Shown: piece after piece, positions 32,047-41,985 of the stretch
Position numbering within the stretch: the stretch's first letter is position 1
How the letters are laid out: the number at the start of each line of letters is the position of its first letter
Assembly: GCA_902578265.1 (NCBI GenBank)
Contig: CACHCA010000001.1
Span: forward strand, 148,795-212,794
Origin: an uncultured Pelagibacteraceae bacterium
GTDB lineage: Bacteria > Pseudomonadota > Alphaproteobacteria > Pelagibacterales > Pelagibacteraceae
Length of the DNA stretch: 64,000 nucleotides
Reading direction: 5' to 3'
Translations under genes and position numbers: made by a program
Notes under the pieces: model-generated
Database searches by the model: none
What the model saw: only the letters and a program-made list of their open reading frames with translations
What the model was told of the DNA's origin: nothing

Positions 32047-34209
32047 TTAAAACTTACTGAATAGAAATAAATTGGCATTATGATTACCTTGATTAGAAAA
32101 ATCATTTTCTAAATTTAACTCCATGTCAAAACCATCTAACTTTTTAGAAATTTTAAAATTTGAAGTCATATCTTCACTAAGATCAAGTGCTAACTCTGTT
32201 TCTTTTCTATATAAAAAGCCAGTTGATAATGTAAATTTATTAATATAGCCGTGTCCTTTGATTTGCTGTCTTTCGTAATCTGCACTAATTGTTAACCCTT
32301 GGTCATGCTTAAAATCAAAACCGAGTCCTGCTGTGTATATATCTCTATTTTCGTTATCAGCTTGATATTCAAAACTTTCACTATCTGATACATAACTTGT
32401 TACCACGTTAGAGTTAGAGGTAAACTCTTTACCATATTCAAGATTAACTCTAGATTTTACATTTGAGTTTTCTAAATTAATATCTCTATCAATTAGTACA
32501 CCTAAAGAAGCCATTAAAGATTTAACAGCTTGATCATTATAGCTAATAGGATTAGTGCCATTTTCGGTATAGCTATGAAGCGCTGTATAACTTCCATCAA
32601 TGCTACCTATTGAACTAATAGTTAAATCACCATTTTCATATTCTCTACCAATATCAAGTGAACCAAAAACTTGCTTACCTTGGCGGTCACCGGTTTGAGT
32701 GTTAGTGTTTCCTTCGTCTTTCCTTACGATATCACTATCTAAATAACTAACTCCAATAACATGTTTTAAAAAATTCTTGTCTTCTAAACTATTAATCCCA
32801 TAAACAGATAAACTTAAAGCATTAGTGTCAACTGCAGAACCAAAGGTTCCAACATCAACATCAGTGTTACCCACTCTTACAGCTACTCCTGATATTTGGT
32901 CTTCATCCATTTTTTTATCGGCACCTACAGTTATACCAAATCCATCTATATCTTGTGCAGAGCTTAAGGAAGTCTCACCAATTTTTCCAAAACTAATACT
33001 ACCTTCAGTCCATGCTTCCCAGTCATTAGGTAAAATTTGATCTAACTTTTGAATTGGATCGAATTTAGCTTGAGTAGAACTTGTAATATTATTTGATACT
33101 TTCTTAAATAATTCATTTTGAAAGAGCAACTCTATTTTTTGAGCGCTCGTTTGGTATTTATTTGCTCTTAATATATCTAGTCTTTTAAAAGTAGCCACTC
33201 TTGTATCTTCAGCAAACTTTTTAGCAGTATTAATTTGTGCATCATTTATACCTCTTACATCTTTAATTTTTGGTGGGTCTTCACATCCTGAATTAGTAAC
33301 TGTAAAAGCACATCTTAAAGTATATTCATTTATATCATCACCAACATTACCTACTATAAACATTTTAGTTCCAGTTGTATTAAAAGCTATACCTTGAGGA
33401 TTGATCTCTTGATCAGTAACAACAAACTTTCCTACATGAGTTACAGTTGATGTTAAATCAAAGCCTACTGATAATGTATATTCATTTACATCATTTCCTG
33501 CATCACCTACTATAAACATTTTAGTTCCATCATTATTAAAAGTAATACCCCTAGGAACAGTTACTTGACCACTAATGTCAAAACCTGATCCATCTCCATT
33601 TATGTCATTGAAAGTTGCAGTTGATAAATCAAAACCTGTAGATAGTGTATATACATTTAAATCATCATCAAGATTACCTAAGTAAAACATTATCGTTCCG
33701 TCATTGTTGAAAGCAATACCTCTAGTTTGCACATCTTGATCACTAATATCAAAACCTGTTCCATTTCCATTTATGTCATCAAAAGTTGCTGTTGATAAAT
33801 CAAAGCCTGTAGATAAGGTATATGAATTTATATCTTTACCAGTATTACCTGATACAAACATCTTGGTTCCATCATTATTAAATTTAATATATTGAGGAGT
33901 AAGATCTTGACCACTAACGTCAAAACCTGATCCATCTCCATTTATGTCATCAAAAGTTCGTGTTGATAAATCAAAACTTGTAGATAAGGTGTATGAATTT
34001 ATATCATTTCCTTCATCACCTACTATAAACATCTTGGTTCCATCATTGTTAAAAGCAATACCTCTAGGTTGAGTATCTTGAGCACTAACGTCAAAACCTG
34101 TTCCATTCCCATTTATGTCATTGAAAGTTGCCTCTGCTTGAGCTTTACTAACAAAAGTTAGATTAAAGATTAAAAATAATACAAATATTTTCTTTAAATA
34201 ATTGAACAT
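32047..34209 (-). CDS. Exported propeller-repeat protein with autotransporter-like barrel (five tandem blades)
   Basis: This 720-residue protein has a signal peptide (about 1-25, ending SKAQA). Five tandem repeats of 57 residues follow (about 27-305), each with the order FDDINGDGSGFD, GIAFNNDGTKMFIVG and YTLSTGFDLST. A Cys-flanked bridge (CAFTVTNSGCEDPP) and helical linker lead to an autotransporter-like barrel (about 410-720) ending in Phe. It is a paralog of the two genes at 1-4484, with the most regular repeats of the three. It follows the 114-residue gene by 12 bp. A surface adhesin or stalk role is inferred. Confidence 0.83.
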   Translation of the reverse strand: MFNYLKKIFVLFLIFNLTFVSKAQAEATFNDINGNGTGFDVSAQDTQPRGIAFNNDGTKMFIVGDEGNDINSYTLSTSFDLSTRTFDDINGDGSGFDVSGQDLTPQYIKFNNDGTKMFVSGNTGKDINSYTLSTGFDLSTATFDDINGNGTGFDISDQDVQTRGIAFNNDGTIMFYLGNLDDDLNVYTLSTGFDLSTATFNDINGDGSGFDISGQVTVPRGITFNNDGTKMFIVGDAGNDVNEYTLSVGFDLTSTVTHVGKFVVTDQEINPQGIAFNTTGTKMFIVGNVGDDINEYTLRCAFTVTNSGCEDPPKIKDVRGINDAQINTAKKFAEDTRVATFKRLDILRANKYQTSAQKIELLFQNELFKKVSNNITSSTQAKFDPIQKLDQILPNDWEAWTEGSISFGKIGETSLSSAQDIDGFGITVGADKKMDEDQISGVAVRVGNTDVDVGTFGSAVDTNALSLSVYGINSLEDKNFLKHVIGVSYLDSDIVRKDEGNTNTQTGDRQGKQVFGSLDIGREYENGDLTISSIGSIDGSYTALHSYTENGTNPISYNDQAVKSLMASLGVLIDRDINLENSNVKSRVNLEYGKEFTSNSNVVTSYVSDSESFEYQADNENRDIYTAGLGFDFKHDQGLTISADYERQQIKGHGYINKFTLSTGFLYRKETELALDLSEDMTSNFKISKKLDGFDMELNLENDFSNQGNHNANLFLFSKF
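33303..34131 (-). repeat. Five tandem 171-bp coding repeats
   Basis: The DNA encoding the propeller blades repeats with a period of about 171 bp. Near-identical blocks such as TCCATCATTATTAAA and AAACCTGATCCATCTCC recur. The fifth unit is the most divergent. Such repeats can expand or contract by recombination. Confidence 0.8.
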
Positions 34210-34221
34210 TTAAATTACTAA

Positions 34222-34566
34222 TTATTGGATTACTTCAAGCTCCTCAATTATACTCACAATCTTCTTGCCGCTTATTACTGCATTAACTCTTGCACACTCA
34301 TAATAAGCAAACGAAGTTTCTTCTGCTATTTCCTTCATCTCCAAACATTTAGATCTGTTTTCCGTATACAAATGTTCTGTTAATCTTGGAGGATCACCTA
34401 AATACATCATAAGACCTATAACTTCACCTTCTCTCTCTAATCCTGCTTTCTCTTCTATTTCTGCTACACGATTATCAACACCAATCTCAAAATCTTTAAA
34501 TGCAACAAAACCTTTGTAAGCAACAAAGACTAAAATCAGATAAAAGACAATTTTGATTTTACTCAT
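34222..34566 (-). CDS. Small single-pass membrane protein of unknown function
   Basis: I do not recognise this 114-residue protein. It has one N-terminal hydrophobic helix (about 4-23, IKIVFYLILVFVAYKGFVAF) without a clear signal cleavage site. A soluble region of about 90 residues with two Cys follows (SKCLEM and YYECARV). It lies 12 bp upstream of the propeller-barrel gene and 12 bp after msrB, so it is probably co-transcribed with both. No function is proposed. Confidence 0.7.
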   Translation of the reverse strand: MSKIKIVFYLILVFVAYKGFVAFKDFEIGVDNRVAEIEEKAGLEREGEVIGLMMYLGDPPRLTEHLYTENRSKCLEMKEIAEETSFAYYECARVNAVISGKKIVSIIEELEVIQ

Positions 34567-34578
34567 TTAAATCATTAA

Positions 34579-34950
34579 TTATTTAATCTCTTTAAAAACT
34601 AAACATACACCATTATTGCAATATCTTTTTCCAGTTGGCAAAGGTCCATCATCAAAAATGTGTCCGTGATGGGCATTGCAATTTTTACAGTGATACTCTG
34701 TTCTTGCATAACCTATTAAATGATCAGTTTTAGTTTCAAATACATCTGGCAGTGATTGGAAAAATGATGGCCAACCTGATCCACTTTCATACTTAGTTTT
34801 TGAGTCAAATAATTTTACATCACAATTAGCACAATGATAACTTCCCTCTCGCTTTTCATTATTTAGCTCGCTAGAACCTGGTGGTTCAGTACCATCTTCG
34901 AACATAACTAATTTTTGTTCTGCAGTTAAATTTGAGTTCTTTTTGCTCAT
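34579..34950 (-). CDS. msrB: Peptide-methionine (R)-S-oxide reductase
   Basis: The 123-residue product has all MsrB landmarks. These are the substrate site GSGWPSFFQSL, zinc-binding CANC and CKNC pairs, the HHGHIFDDGP motif, and the catalytic Cys in RYCNNG near residue 110. It reduces methionine-R-sulfoxide in oxidised proteins, with thioredoxin as usual donor. The length is normal for a single-domain MsrB. It sits 4 bp after the deacetylase-family gene in a compact minus-strand run. Confidence 0.95.
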   Translation of the reverse strand: MSKKNSNLTAEQKLVMFEDGTEPPGSSELNNEKREGSYHCANCDVKLFDSKTKYESGSGWPSFFQSLPDVFETKTDHLIGYARTEYHCKNCNAHHGHIFDDGPLPTGKRYCNNGVCLVFKEIK

Positions 34951-34954
34951 ACTA

Positions 34955-35848
34955 TTAAACTAATTTAGCACACGATTGATGTAAATAAGAATGTAATTCA
35001 ACAAGTTTTTTAGCGTCTTTATTATACCCGCCGCCTAAAACACCACAAAGAGGTATTCCTTTAGAAAAAAAGTTTTCAGTAACAATTTCATCTCTTTTTT
35101 TAACTCCATCATCAGAAATTTTTAGTTTTCCAAGTCTATCATTAAAATGAATATCAACTCCTGCTATATAAAAAACAAAATCAAAATTCTCTTCATTTAA
35201 TTGATTTAAATAAAATTTCAGTATCTTTAAATATTCTTTATCCTCTAAGTCGTTTTCAAGCTCAACGTCACAGTCACTAATAGATTTTTTTGCAGGATAA
35301 TTTGATTTAGAATGCATACTGAAAGTAAAAACATTTCTATTATCTTTAAATATATCTGAATTACCGTTTCCTTGATGAACATCTAAGTCTACAATCAAGA
35401 TTTTTCCAGCTAACCCTCTATCTAATAAATATTGTGATGCTACTGCTACATCATTGAAAACACAATAACCAGCACCTCCTTGGTAATTTGCATGATGACT
35501 GCCGCCTGCAGTATTACAAGCTACGCCATAATTTATTGCTAACTTTGAGGCTAATACTGTGCCACCAGTTGCTATAAAAGATCTTTGAACTACACTATCA
35601 ACTAAAGGAAATCCTATTTTTTTTACACCAATCTCATCCAAAGTTTTATTTTTAATATGATTAATATATTCCTCTGAATGAGCTCTCTTTAAAGTTTCTA
35701 TTGAACAGGGATATGGTTCATGAAATTTTTTTACAATTTTTTTGCTTATTAAATAATCTGCAAGATCACCAAATTTGTTTATTGGAAATTTATGATCATC
35801 ACCAATTTTTGCAAAATAATCTTTATGGTTAACTACTGGTAATTTCAT
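34955..35848 (-). CDS. Histone deacetylase-family metal amidohydrolase
   Basis: The 297-residue product belongs to the arginase/deacetylase superfamily (class IV HDAC-like length). The catalytic landmarks are visible: GGSHHANYQGGAGYCVFND (His-His pair), VDLDVHQGNG (zinc ligands Asp and His), GVDIHFNDRLG and GVLGGGYN. Bacterial members deacetylate small molecules such as acetylpolyamines or acetoin-related substrates, or acetyl-lysine; the substrate cannot be told. It lies 2 bp from the 2-hydroxyacid dehydrogenase gene. Confidence 0.9.
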   Translation of the reverse strand: MKLPVVNHKDYFAKIGDDHKFPINKFGDLADYLISKKIVKKFHEPYPCSIETLKRAHSEEYINHIKNKTLDEIGVKKIGFPLVDSVVQRSFIATGGTVLASKLAINYGVACNTAGGSHHANYQGGAGYCVFNDVAVASQYLLDRGLAGKILIVDLDVHQGNGNSDIFKDNRNVFTFSMHSKSNYPAKKSISDCDVELENDLEDKEYLKILKFYLNQLNEENFDFVFYIAGVDIHFNDRLGKLKISDDGVKKRDEIVTENFFSKGIPLCGVLGGGYNKDAKKLVELHSYLHQSCAKLV

Positions 35849-35850
35849 TA

Positions 35851-36801
35851 TTATTCAATGACACGTATTGGTTCACCATTTACACAGGCTTCTAAAGACT
35901 CGATCATTTGACTGTAATAAATCTGATAATTCTCAGCAGTCACATATCCAATATGAGGAGTTAATAATACATTTGGTAAAAATCTAAGTTTATTATTTTC
36001 AGGTAAAGGTTCCTTTTCATACACATCTAAACCAGCTCCCGCTATTTCATTTGTGGATAATGCAATTATTAAATCATCTTCGCTTATGATTGGTCCTCTT
36101 GAGGTGTTAATCAAGAAAGCAGTTTTTTTCATTTTGTCCATTTCTTTAATTGTAATACAGTTTTTGTATCTTTCACCACCTTGAACATGAATAGATAAAA
36201 AATCTGAGTTCTTAATTAAATCTTCTTTGCTACAAGGTAAAACATCTAATTCTTTGCAGGTATCTAAATTAAGATTTTCGCTCCATGCCATCACTTGCAT
36301 ACCAAATGCTTTTCCAATTTTAGCAACTTGAGATCCAACTTTTCCAAGACCAATCAAACCAAGTATTTTTCCTTTTAATTCTACTCCAATAGTAGACTGC
36401 CAATATCCTTGATACATATTGTCTATTTCTTCTTTAAGGTTTCTCGCCAATCCAAGTATCAAAGCCCAGGTTAATTCAGGTGTTGGATTTATATTGCTTT
36501 CGGTTCCACTAACAATGATTTTTCTTTTTTTTGCAGCCTCTAGATCGATTGACTTATTTTTTAAACCGCTGGTAATAATAAATTTTAATTTAGTCAGATT
36601 TTCTATTAAATTTTTTGTAATTGGTGTTCTCTCTCTCATAATCAGTAAAGCCTCAAATTCAGACAATTTATCAAGAGCATCTGCTTCATCTTCGAAAGGC
36701 TCACTAAAAATTTTGATCTCATACTTTCCTGCTAATTTTTCAAGATCAACAAATTGTTGAGAGACATTTTGATAGTCGTCTAAAATAGCAACTTTAAGCA
36801 T
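35851..36801 (-). CDS. D-isomer specific 2-hydroxyacid dehydrogenase
   Basis: The 316-residue product has the two-lobed fold of this family. The NAD site is GLIGLGKVGSQVA near 145, followed by an acidic or polar residue in VMAWSENL. The catalytic Arg lies in NTSRGPIISEDDL, the Glu in DVYEKEPLP and the His in LLTPHIGY. It would interconvert a 2-keto acid and a D-2-hydroxy acid. Substrate specificity is not evident. Its start overlaps the end of the EamA gene by 8 bp. Confidence 0.9.
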   Translation of the reverse strand: MLKVAILDDYQNVSQQFVDLEKLAGKYEIKIFSEPFEDEADALDKLSEFEALLIMRERTPITKNLIENLTKLKFIITSGLKNKSIDLEAAKKRKIIVSGTESNINPTPELTWALILGLARNLKEEIDNMYQGYWQSTIGVELKGKILGLIGLGKVGSQVAKIGKAFGMQVMAWSENLNLDTCKELDVLPCSKEDLIKNSDFLSIHVQGGERYKNCITIKEMDKMKKTAFLINTSRGPIISEDDLIIALSTNEIAGAGLDVYEKEPLPENNKLRFLPNVLLTPHIGYVTAENYQIYYSQMIESLEACVNGEPIRVIE

Positions 36802-37687
36802 TTTTAATTTCCTTATTTGATAAAAATAAACCTAATATAATTAAAATTGCACCAATCAAGTGAAAAAATTTGAATTGTTCGTTATAAAAAAGTATTGCCA
36901 TTATGGTGCTAAACAAAGGAATTAAAGATAAAAAAATACCTGCCCTATTTGCTCCAATAATAGAAACAGCACCTGCCCAACAATAGTAAGATCCTATACT
37001 AGGAAAAAGAGCTAAAAATATCAAAGTGTAGACTAAATTTATATCGAACTTAATTAATTCTCCATTAGAGTATTCATATAAAAATTGAGGCAACACAGTT
37101 ATCAAACCAAATGTACAAATAACATGAACCAAAGTTAATAATGGAAGAGTAAATTTTTTTTTCTTTAAGAGAGTTGAATAAACTCCCCATGTGATAACAC
37201 CTCCTATCATTATCAAATCACCTTTATTAAAATTTAGGGAAAGCAAAATATCCAACTTAAGTCTGGTAATAATCGCCAGAATACCACACACTGAAATGAT
37301 AAGCCCTAAAATTTGATATTTATTAGTTTGTTCAACTTTAAATAAAAAACAAAGCAAAATTATTATAGCTGGAATAGCCGTATTAAAAAGAGATGCGTTA
37401 ATGACTTGAGTATGAATTAAAGATAAGTAAGTAAAAGAATTAAACAAACCAACACTTGTAAAACCTAAAAAAAATAACAAAGGTAAATTATTTAAAATTG
37501 TATCTTTATATTTAATTATTTCTTTAAAAGTAAAAGGTAACAATATAATCCAAACAAGTAACCATCGATAAAACACTAAAGTTAGAGGAGGTATCTCAAC
37601 CAAGAAAGCATACTTGCCGACCATAAAATTACCAGCCCAGAATAAAGTTGCGCATACCAGCATGATATATGCTTTGGTATTTTGCAT
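36794..37687 (-). CDS. EamA/DMT-family inner-membrane transporter
   Basis: The 297-residue product is built almost entirely of about ten hydrophobic helices in two homologous halves (two EamA domains). It starts AYIMLVCATLFWAGNFMVGKY, the usual N-terminus of this family, and ends LIGAILIILGLFLSNK. Members export metabolites such as amino acids. Its neighbours are a DadA-like oxidase and a hydroxyacid dehydrogenase, so an amino acid or keto acid substrate is possible, but this is only context. Confidence 0.9.
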   Translation of the reverse strand: MQNTKAYIMLVCATLFWAGNFMVGKYAFLVEIPPLTLVFYRWLLVWIILLPFTFKEIIKYKDTILNNLPLLFFLGFTSVGLFNSFTYLSLIHTQVINASLFNTAIPAIIILLCFLFKVEQTNKYQILGLIISVCGILAIITRLKLDILLSLNFNKGDLIMIGGVITWGVYSTLLKKKKFTLPLLTLVHVICTFGLITVLPQFLYEYSNGELIKFDINLVYTLIFLALFPSIGSYYCWAGAVSIIGANRAGIFLSLIPLFSTIMAILFYNEQFKFFHLIGAILIILGLFLSNKEIKNA

Positions 37688-37691
37688 TTTA

Positions 37692-38930
37692 CTAATTGAA
37701 TCTGGTTGAGCTATAAGGGGCTAAATTTAAATTGGTGTTTTCTTTAGCTATCATTCCGGAAACAATCTTTCCAGATATTGGACCTAATGTCCATCCTAAA
37801 TGATGATGACCGAAACAATAGAATACATTTTTATGATTTTTTGATGGACCCATAACTGGTAAAAAGTCGGGTAATGTTGGTCTAAATCCTAACCATTCAT
37901 CTTCATGATCGGGTAAATCTCCTAACATGTACTTGGCGTTATTAATCAAATTTTTAATACGAGATTTTGATAAAGGATTTTTCAATCCACCAAACTCGAC
38001 AGTGCCTACAACTCTTAATCCTTGTTCCATTGGAGTAATTCCAAATCCTCGATTTGAAAAAATAACTGGTCTTTGTAAAAGATGGTCACAATTTTTAAAG
38101 TGAACATGATAACCACGCTCGGTATCTAAAGGTATTTTTTCATCTAAGTTATCAGTTAATTTTTTTGAAAAGGCTCCACAGGCTATCACCAATTTATCAA
38201 ATAAAAATTTTTCAGACTCCGTTTTTAATATTGGTTGTTCATCTTGAAAGTCTATACTTTTAACTTCCGTTTTTTTAAATTGCCCGCCCTTTTTAAGAAA
38301 TAAATCAAAAAATTTAAGCAGGATTTTTTTTGGATTTCTTGCATGTCTTGCGTAAGGATAATAAACACCAGCATGATAAAAAGGTTTTATATTAGGCTCT
38401 AGATCATGAATTTCTTTTTTATTTACAAGTTGTTGCTGAACCCCTAATTCTTTCCTTACATTAATTTCCAATTCTCTGCTTTTCAAATCTTGATCATTCC
38501 AAATATATAAAATTCCTTTGTTTTCAACTAAACCTTCAATATCAACTTCATCAAATAGTTCATCATAAGCTGGTAGGGCTAAATCTAAAATTTGATGCAT
38601 ATTTTTTGCAGTATGCATCATTTTATTTTTTGTAGTGTTTAATATAAATTTCATAAACCAAGGAATCATTTTTGGAACATAATTCCATTTAAGAGCAAGA
38701 GGTCCTGTTGAGCTCATTAACATTGCAGGAACATCCAGTAAAACGTCAGTTCTATTTAAAGATAATGAAGCATAGGGAGAAAAATGACCAGCATTTCCGT
38801 AAGATGCTACAGGGCTTCCTGGATTTTCTCTATCAAATATCGTTACATCAAAACCTTTTTTCTGCAAAAATAAAGCGTTAGAAATACCTTGAATACCAGC
38901 TCCAACTATACCTACCTTAAGTTTATTCAT
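37692..38930 (-). CDS. FAD-dependent D-amino acid dehydrogenase-like oxidoreductase
   Basis: I use the ATG at 38930 (MNKLKVGIVGAG); the longer frame needs TTG. The product has the N-terminal FAD motif GIVGAGIQGISNALFLQKKG and Asp/Glu after strand 2 (FDRENPG). The DAO fold follows, with VASYGNAGHFSPYAS, the LVIACGAFSKKL region and a C-terminal WLGFRPTLPDFLPVMGPS segment typical of DadA. It likely oxidises D-amino acids or related amines to keto acids and passes electrons to the respiratory chain. It is 4 bp upstream of the EamA gene. Confidence 0.88.
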   Translation of the reverse strand: MNKLKVGIVGAGIQGISNALFLQKKGFDVTIFDRENPGSPVASYGNAGHFSPYASLSLNRTDVLLDVPAMLMSSTGPLALKWNYVPKMIPWFMKFILNTTKNKMMHTAKNMHQILDLALPAYDELFDEVDIEGLVENKGILYIWNDQDLKSRELEINVRKELGVQQQLVNKKEIHDLEPNIKPFYHAGVYYPYARHARNPKKILLKFFDLFLKKGGQFKKTEVKSIDFQDEQPILKTESEKFLFDKLVIACGAFSKKLTDNLDEKIPLDTERGYHVHFKNCDHLLQRPVIFSNRGFGITPMEQGLRVVGTVEFGGLKNPLSKSRIKNLINNAKYMLGDLPDHEDEWLGFRPTLPDFLPVMGPSKNHKNVFYCFGHHHLGWTLGPISGKIVSGMIAKENTNLNLAPYSSTRFN

Positions 38931-38980
38931 CAAAAGACTATACAATGAAATATTAATTAAGATTAAGCGACAAATTATAC

Positions 38981-40105
38981 TTATGCAATGGATTGTTGAC
39001 TATGAGTTTTGGCACTCATCACAATTCCAAATCCTATCATCGTGGCTAACATTGATGAACCACCATATGACATTATCGGTAAAGGTGAACCTACAATAGG
39101 GAGTAGACCTAAAACCATACTCATATTTATTACAACATATATAAAAATTGATGTTCCAAAGCTGTAACAAAATAATTTTGCAAAATAACTTCTAGAAAGC
39201 GCACCTATTCTGATAACTCGGTAAATTATTATACTATAAATTAAAAGTAACAAAACTGACCCTATAAAACCAAATTCTTCCGAAAAAAGGGTAAATATAA
39301 AATCTGTGTGTTTCTCAGGTAGAAATTCTAGATAACTTTGTGTTCCTTTTAAAAAACCCTTACCAGTGAAACCTCCTGATCCAACAGCAATTTTTGATTG
39401 AATAATTTGATAACCGGCTCCTAAAGGATCTCTATCTGGATTTAGAAAAGTTAATACTCTAAGTTTTTGATAAGGTTTTAGAAAAGAAATGATAATTGGC
39501 AATGAAATGATTGATAGTAAACAAGAATAAAAAAAATATTTATGATTTAATCCAGCAAACCACAATACAACTATTCCACTTATTGCAATAAGTAATGAAG
39601 TACCTAAATCTGGTTGTATAATTACTAAACTCATTGGCACGAATATGATTATTAAGGAAAAACATAGGCTATAAAAAGAGTTAACATGTTGCGCTTTCAT
39701 TCTATGAAAATATTTTGCTAGACATAAAATAATAAAAATTTTCATCAATTCAGATGGCTGAATATTTAAAAAATATAAATCAATCCATCTTTTAGATCCT
39801 GATGCAGTAATACCAAAATTTATAGTCCAAATTAACATTCCTAAAATAACTGCATAAGACAAATAACCAAGAGAAAACCAAAATTTTATATTAATAAATG
39901 AAATCACAAGCATCATTGAAAAGAAAACAACAAATTTTATAAAGTGACTTCTTGTATGAAATAAAACCTCACCCCCGTCAGTAGAATACATTGTTGCAAG
40001 ACTAATAAATCCAAGAATGAGAAGACATGATAAAAGTATATAATCTAAATTTCCAAATTTTTGGAAAAAACCATTTTTGTTATTAAATCTTCTATATTGG
40101 TACAT
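38981..40105 (-). CDS. rodA: Rod-shape SEDS glycosyltransferase RodA
   Basis: The 374-residue product is a SEDS-family polytopic protein with about ten membrane helices. Recognisable blocks are QPSELMKI, VIIQPDLGTSLLIAISGIVV and FTLFSEEFGFIGS. The C-terminal signature is GLLPIVGSPLPIMSYGGSSM. RodA polymerises peptidoglycan glycan strands in the elongasome together with PBP2, encoded directly upstream with overlapping stop and start. The start codon overlaps the mrdA stop by one base. Confidence 0.96.
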   Translation of the reverse strand: MYQYRRFNNKNGFFQKFGNLDYILLSCLLILGFISLATMYSTDGGEVLFHTRSHFIKFVVFFSMMLVISFINIKFWFSLGYLSYAVILGMLIWTINFGITASGSKRWIDLYFLNIQPSELMKIFIILCLAKYFHRMKAQHVNSFYSLCFSLIIIFVPMSLVIIQPDLGTSLLIAISGIVVLWFAGLNHKYFFYSCLLSIISLPIIISFLKPYQKLRVLTFLNPDRDPLGAGYQIIQSKIAVGSGGFTGKGFLKGTQSYLEFLPEKHTDFIFTLFSEEFGFIGSVLLLLIYSIIIYRVIRIGALSRSYFAKLFCYSFGTSIFIYVVINMSMVLGLLPIVGSPLPIMSYGGSSMLATMIGFGIVMSAKTHSQQSIA

Positions 40106-41985
40106 TAGATATCCAAATATTTTTTGTTGTCGTAATTTTTTCTTATTTCATGTCTATCAACAATCATTTTAAATAATTTTTTAGCTAATGGAGCTGCAAC
40201 AGTTCCTCCAGAGCCACCATGTTCTATAATTATGCTTAACGCATACCTTGGGCTTTTATAAGGTCCAAAGGCTACATATAAAGCATGATCTCTCTCCTCA
40301 TAAGGAATTTGAAATGTTTTAAGATCTAACTCACGATCTAGTTCAGTTATTTTCTTGACCTGTGAAGTTCCAGTTTTTCCAGCAAATCGATATTTAGGAT
40401 CATCCAAACGAGATCTGTAAGAAGTTCCTCTCACTTCATTTGTAGAACTAAACATTGCATCTTGAACAATTTTAATATTTCTAGACTTTTTATATAACGG
40501 AATAAACTTATCTGCATATTGATTGTCATCATTCGCCACTATTTTAGGATAAATTTTATATCCACCATTAGCTATTTGTGCAGTCATCAAACATAATTGT
40601 ATTGGAGTTGTTTGAATAAATCCTTGACCAATACCAGTAATTATTGTTTCACCAAGCACCCAATTTCTTCCTAATGCATTTTTTTTCCATTCTGTATTAG
40701 GAACTAAACCCTTCTTTTCATTATCGAATACATCTTTAAAGACTTTCTGCCCCAATCCAAATTTTTTTGCAGTAACACTTAATCGATCTACACCTAATCG
40801 CCTTGCGACTTCATAAAAATATGTATCACAAGATTGCTTCATCGCTTCTCTTAAGTTTACAAATCCGTGTCCTTCTTTTTTCCAACAATGATAAGTTTGC
40901 CCGTACAATTCTAAAGGATTTTTGTGTCCTTTACATTGAACTGTAAAATCTGGTTTAATAATTTCATTTTCTAAAGCGGATAAAGCAACTATAGGTTTTA
41001 TGGTTGATCCTGGTGAATAATTTCCTGATAATGATTTATTTACTAGGGGTTTCATTGGATTGTTTCTTATCAGTTGCCATTCATCTTGGCTTATTCCAAA
41101 GACAAAAGAGTTGGGATCAAAGGACGGGGAAGAATGCATTGCAATAATTGCACCTGTATAAATATCCATTACGCATATTGATCCAGCTTTTTCTTTAAGT
41201 AACTCATTTGTTAACTCTTGAATTTTTGTATCTATTGTAAGTTTGATTGTTTCTCCCTTATCTCCTTTTTGAAATGCTAATTGACTAATCCTTCTACCAT
41301 AAGCATTAACCTCATATCGCTCCACAGAATTTGATCCAATTAATTTCTGTTCAAATGATTTTTCTAAACCTGTTTTTCCAACTTTTAATCCAGGTACAAA
41401 TTTTTCTTTTATATTTTCATTTGTTAAAAGGTCATTTTCATTAGCCTGGCTAACATAACCTAAAACATGAGTGAAATTTTCTTTATACGGATAATCTCTT
41501 GATATTGAAATGACTGGTTTAACACCATTAAGATCATAAAGGTGATTATTAATTTTAGAAAATTTTTCCCAACTTAAATTATCTGCAACAATTAATGTTT
41601 CCCATGGTTTTATTTCATTCTTTTTTTTTACAATTTTTTTAAATTGTTTATCACTTAATTCCAATAATTCTTTTACACGATAAATTACATATCTAAAATC
41701 CTCAACCTCCTCTGGTATGATATGGAGTTGATAAGCCTCAAAGTTTCCAGCAATCGTATTTCCAAAATAGTCTTGAAATTCTCCTCTAATAGGGGGTAAC
41801 TTCCATTCTCGAATTCTATTTTTATCAGATAGTGTTAAGTATTTTTTATTCTCTTTAACTTGTAAAAAAAATAATCTACTAACTATTCCACCTAGAATGA
41901 TAATTTTAGCTGTTGCAAGAATAAACATTCTTCGATTTAATGAATTTAATTTAGTTGCACTGTCACTTATATTAATATTAATCAT
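40105..41985 (-). CDS. mrdA: Penicillin-binding protein 2, elongasome transpeptidase
   Basis: The 626-residue product has an N-terminal membrane helix (about 22-40), a PBP dimerisation domain (about 60-230), and a transpeptidase domain. The catalytic motifs are SPGSTIKP (Ser and Lys of SxxK, near 325), SCDTYFY (SxD/N) and GKTGTSQ (KTG, near 543). It cross-links peptidoglycan during lateral growth in partnership with RodA. It overlaps mreD by 8 bp and rodA by 1 bp in the classical mreBCD-mrdAB order. Confidence 0.96.
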   Translation of the reverse strand: MININISDSATKLNSLNRRMFILATAKIIILGGIVSRLFFLQVKENKKYLTLSDKNRIREWKLPPIRGEFQDYFGNTIAGNFEAYQLHIIPEEVEDFRYVIYRVKELLELSDKQFKKIVKKKNEIKPWETLIVADNLSWEKFSKINNHLYDLNGVKPVISISRDYPYKENFTHVLGYVSQANENDLLTNENIKEKFVPGLKVGKTGLEKSFEQKLIGSNSVERYEVNAYGRRISQLAFQKGDKGETIKLTIDTKIQELTNELLKEKAGSICVMDIYTGAIIAMHSSPSFDPNSFVFGISQDEWQLIRNNPMKPLVNKSLSGNYSPGSTIKPIVALSALENEIIKPDFTVQCKGHKNPLELYGQTYHCWKKEGHGFVNLREAMKQSCDTYFYEVARRLGVDRLSVTAKKFGLGQKVFKDVFDNEKKGLVPNTEWKKNALGRNWVLGETIITGIGQGFIQTTPIQLCLMTAQIANGGYKIYPKIVANDDNQYADKFIPLYKKSRNIKIVQDAMFSSTNEVRGTSYRSRLDDPKYRFAGKTGTSQVKKITELDRELDLKTFQIPYEERDHALYVAFGPYKSPRYALSIIIEHGGSGGTVAAPLAKKLFKMIVDRHEIRKNYDNKKYLDI

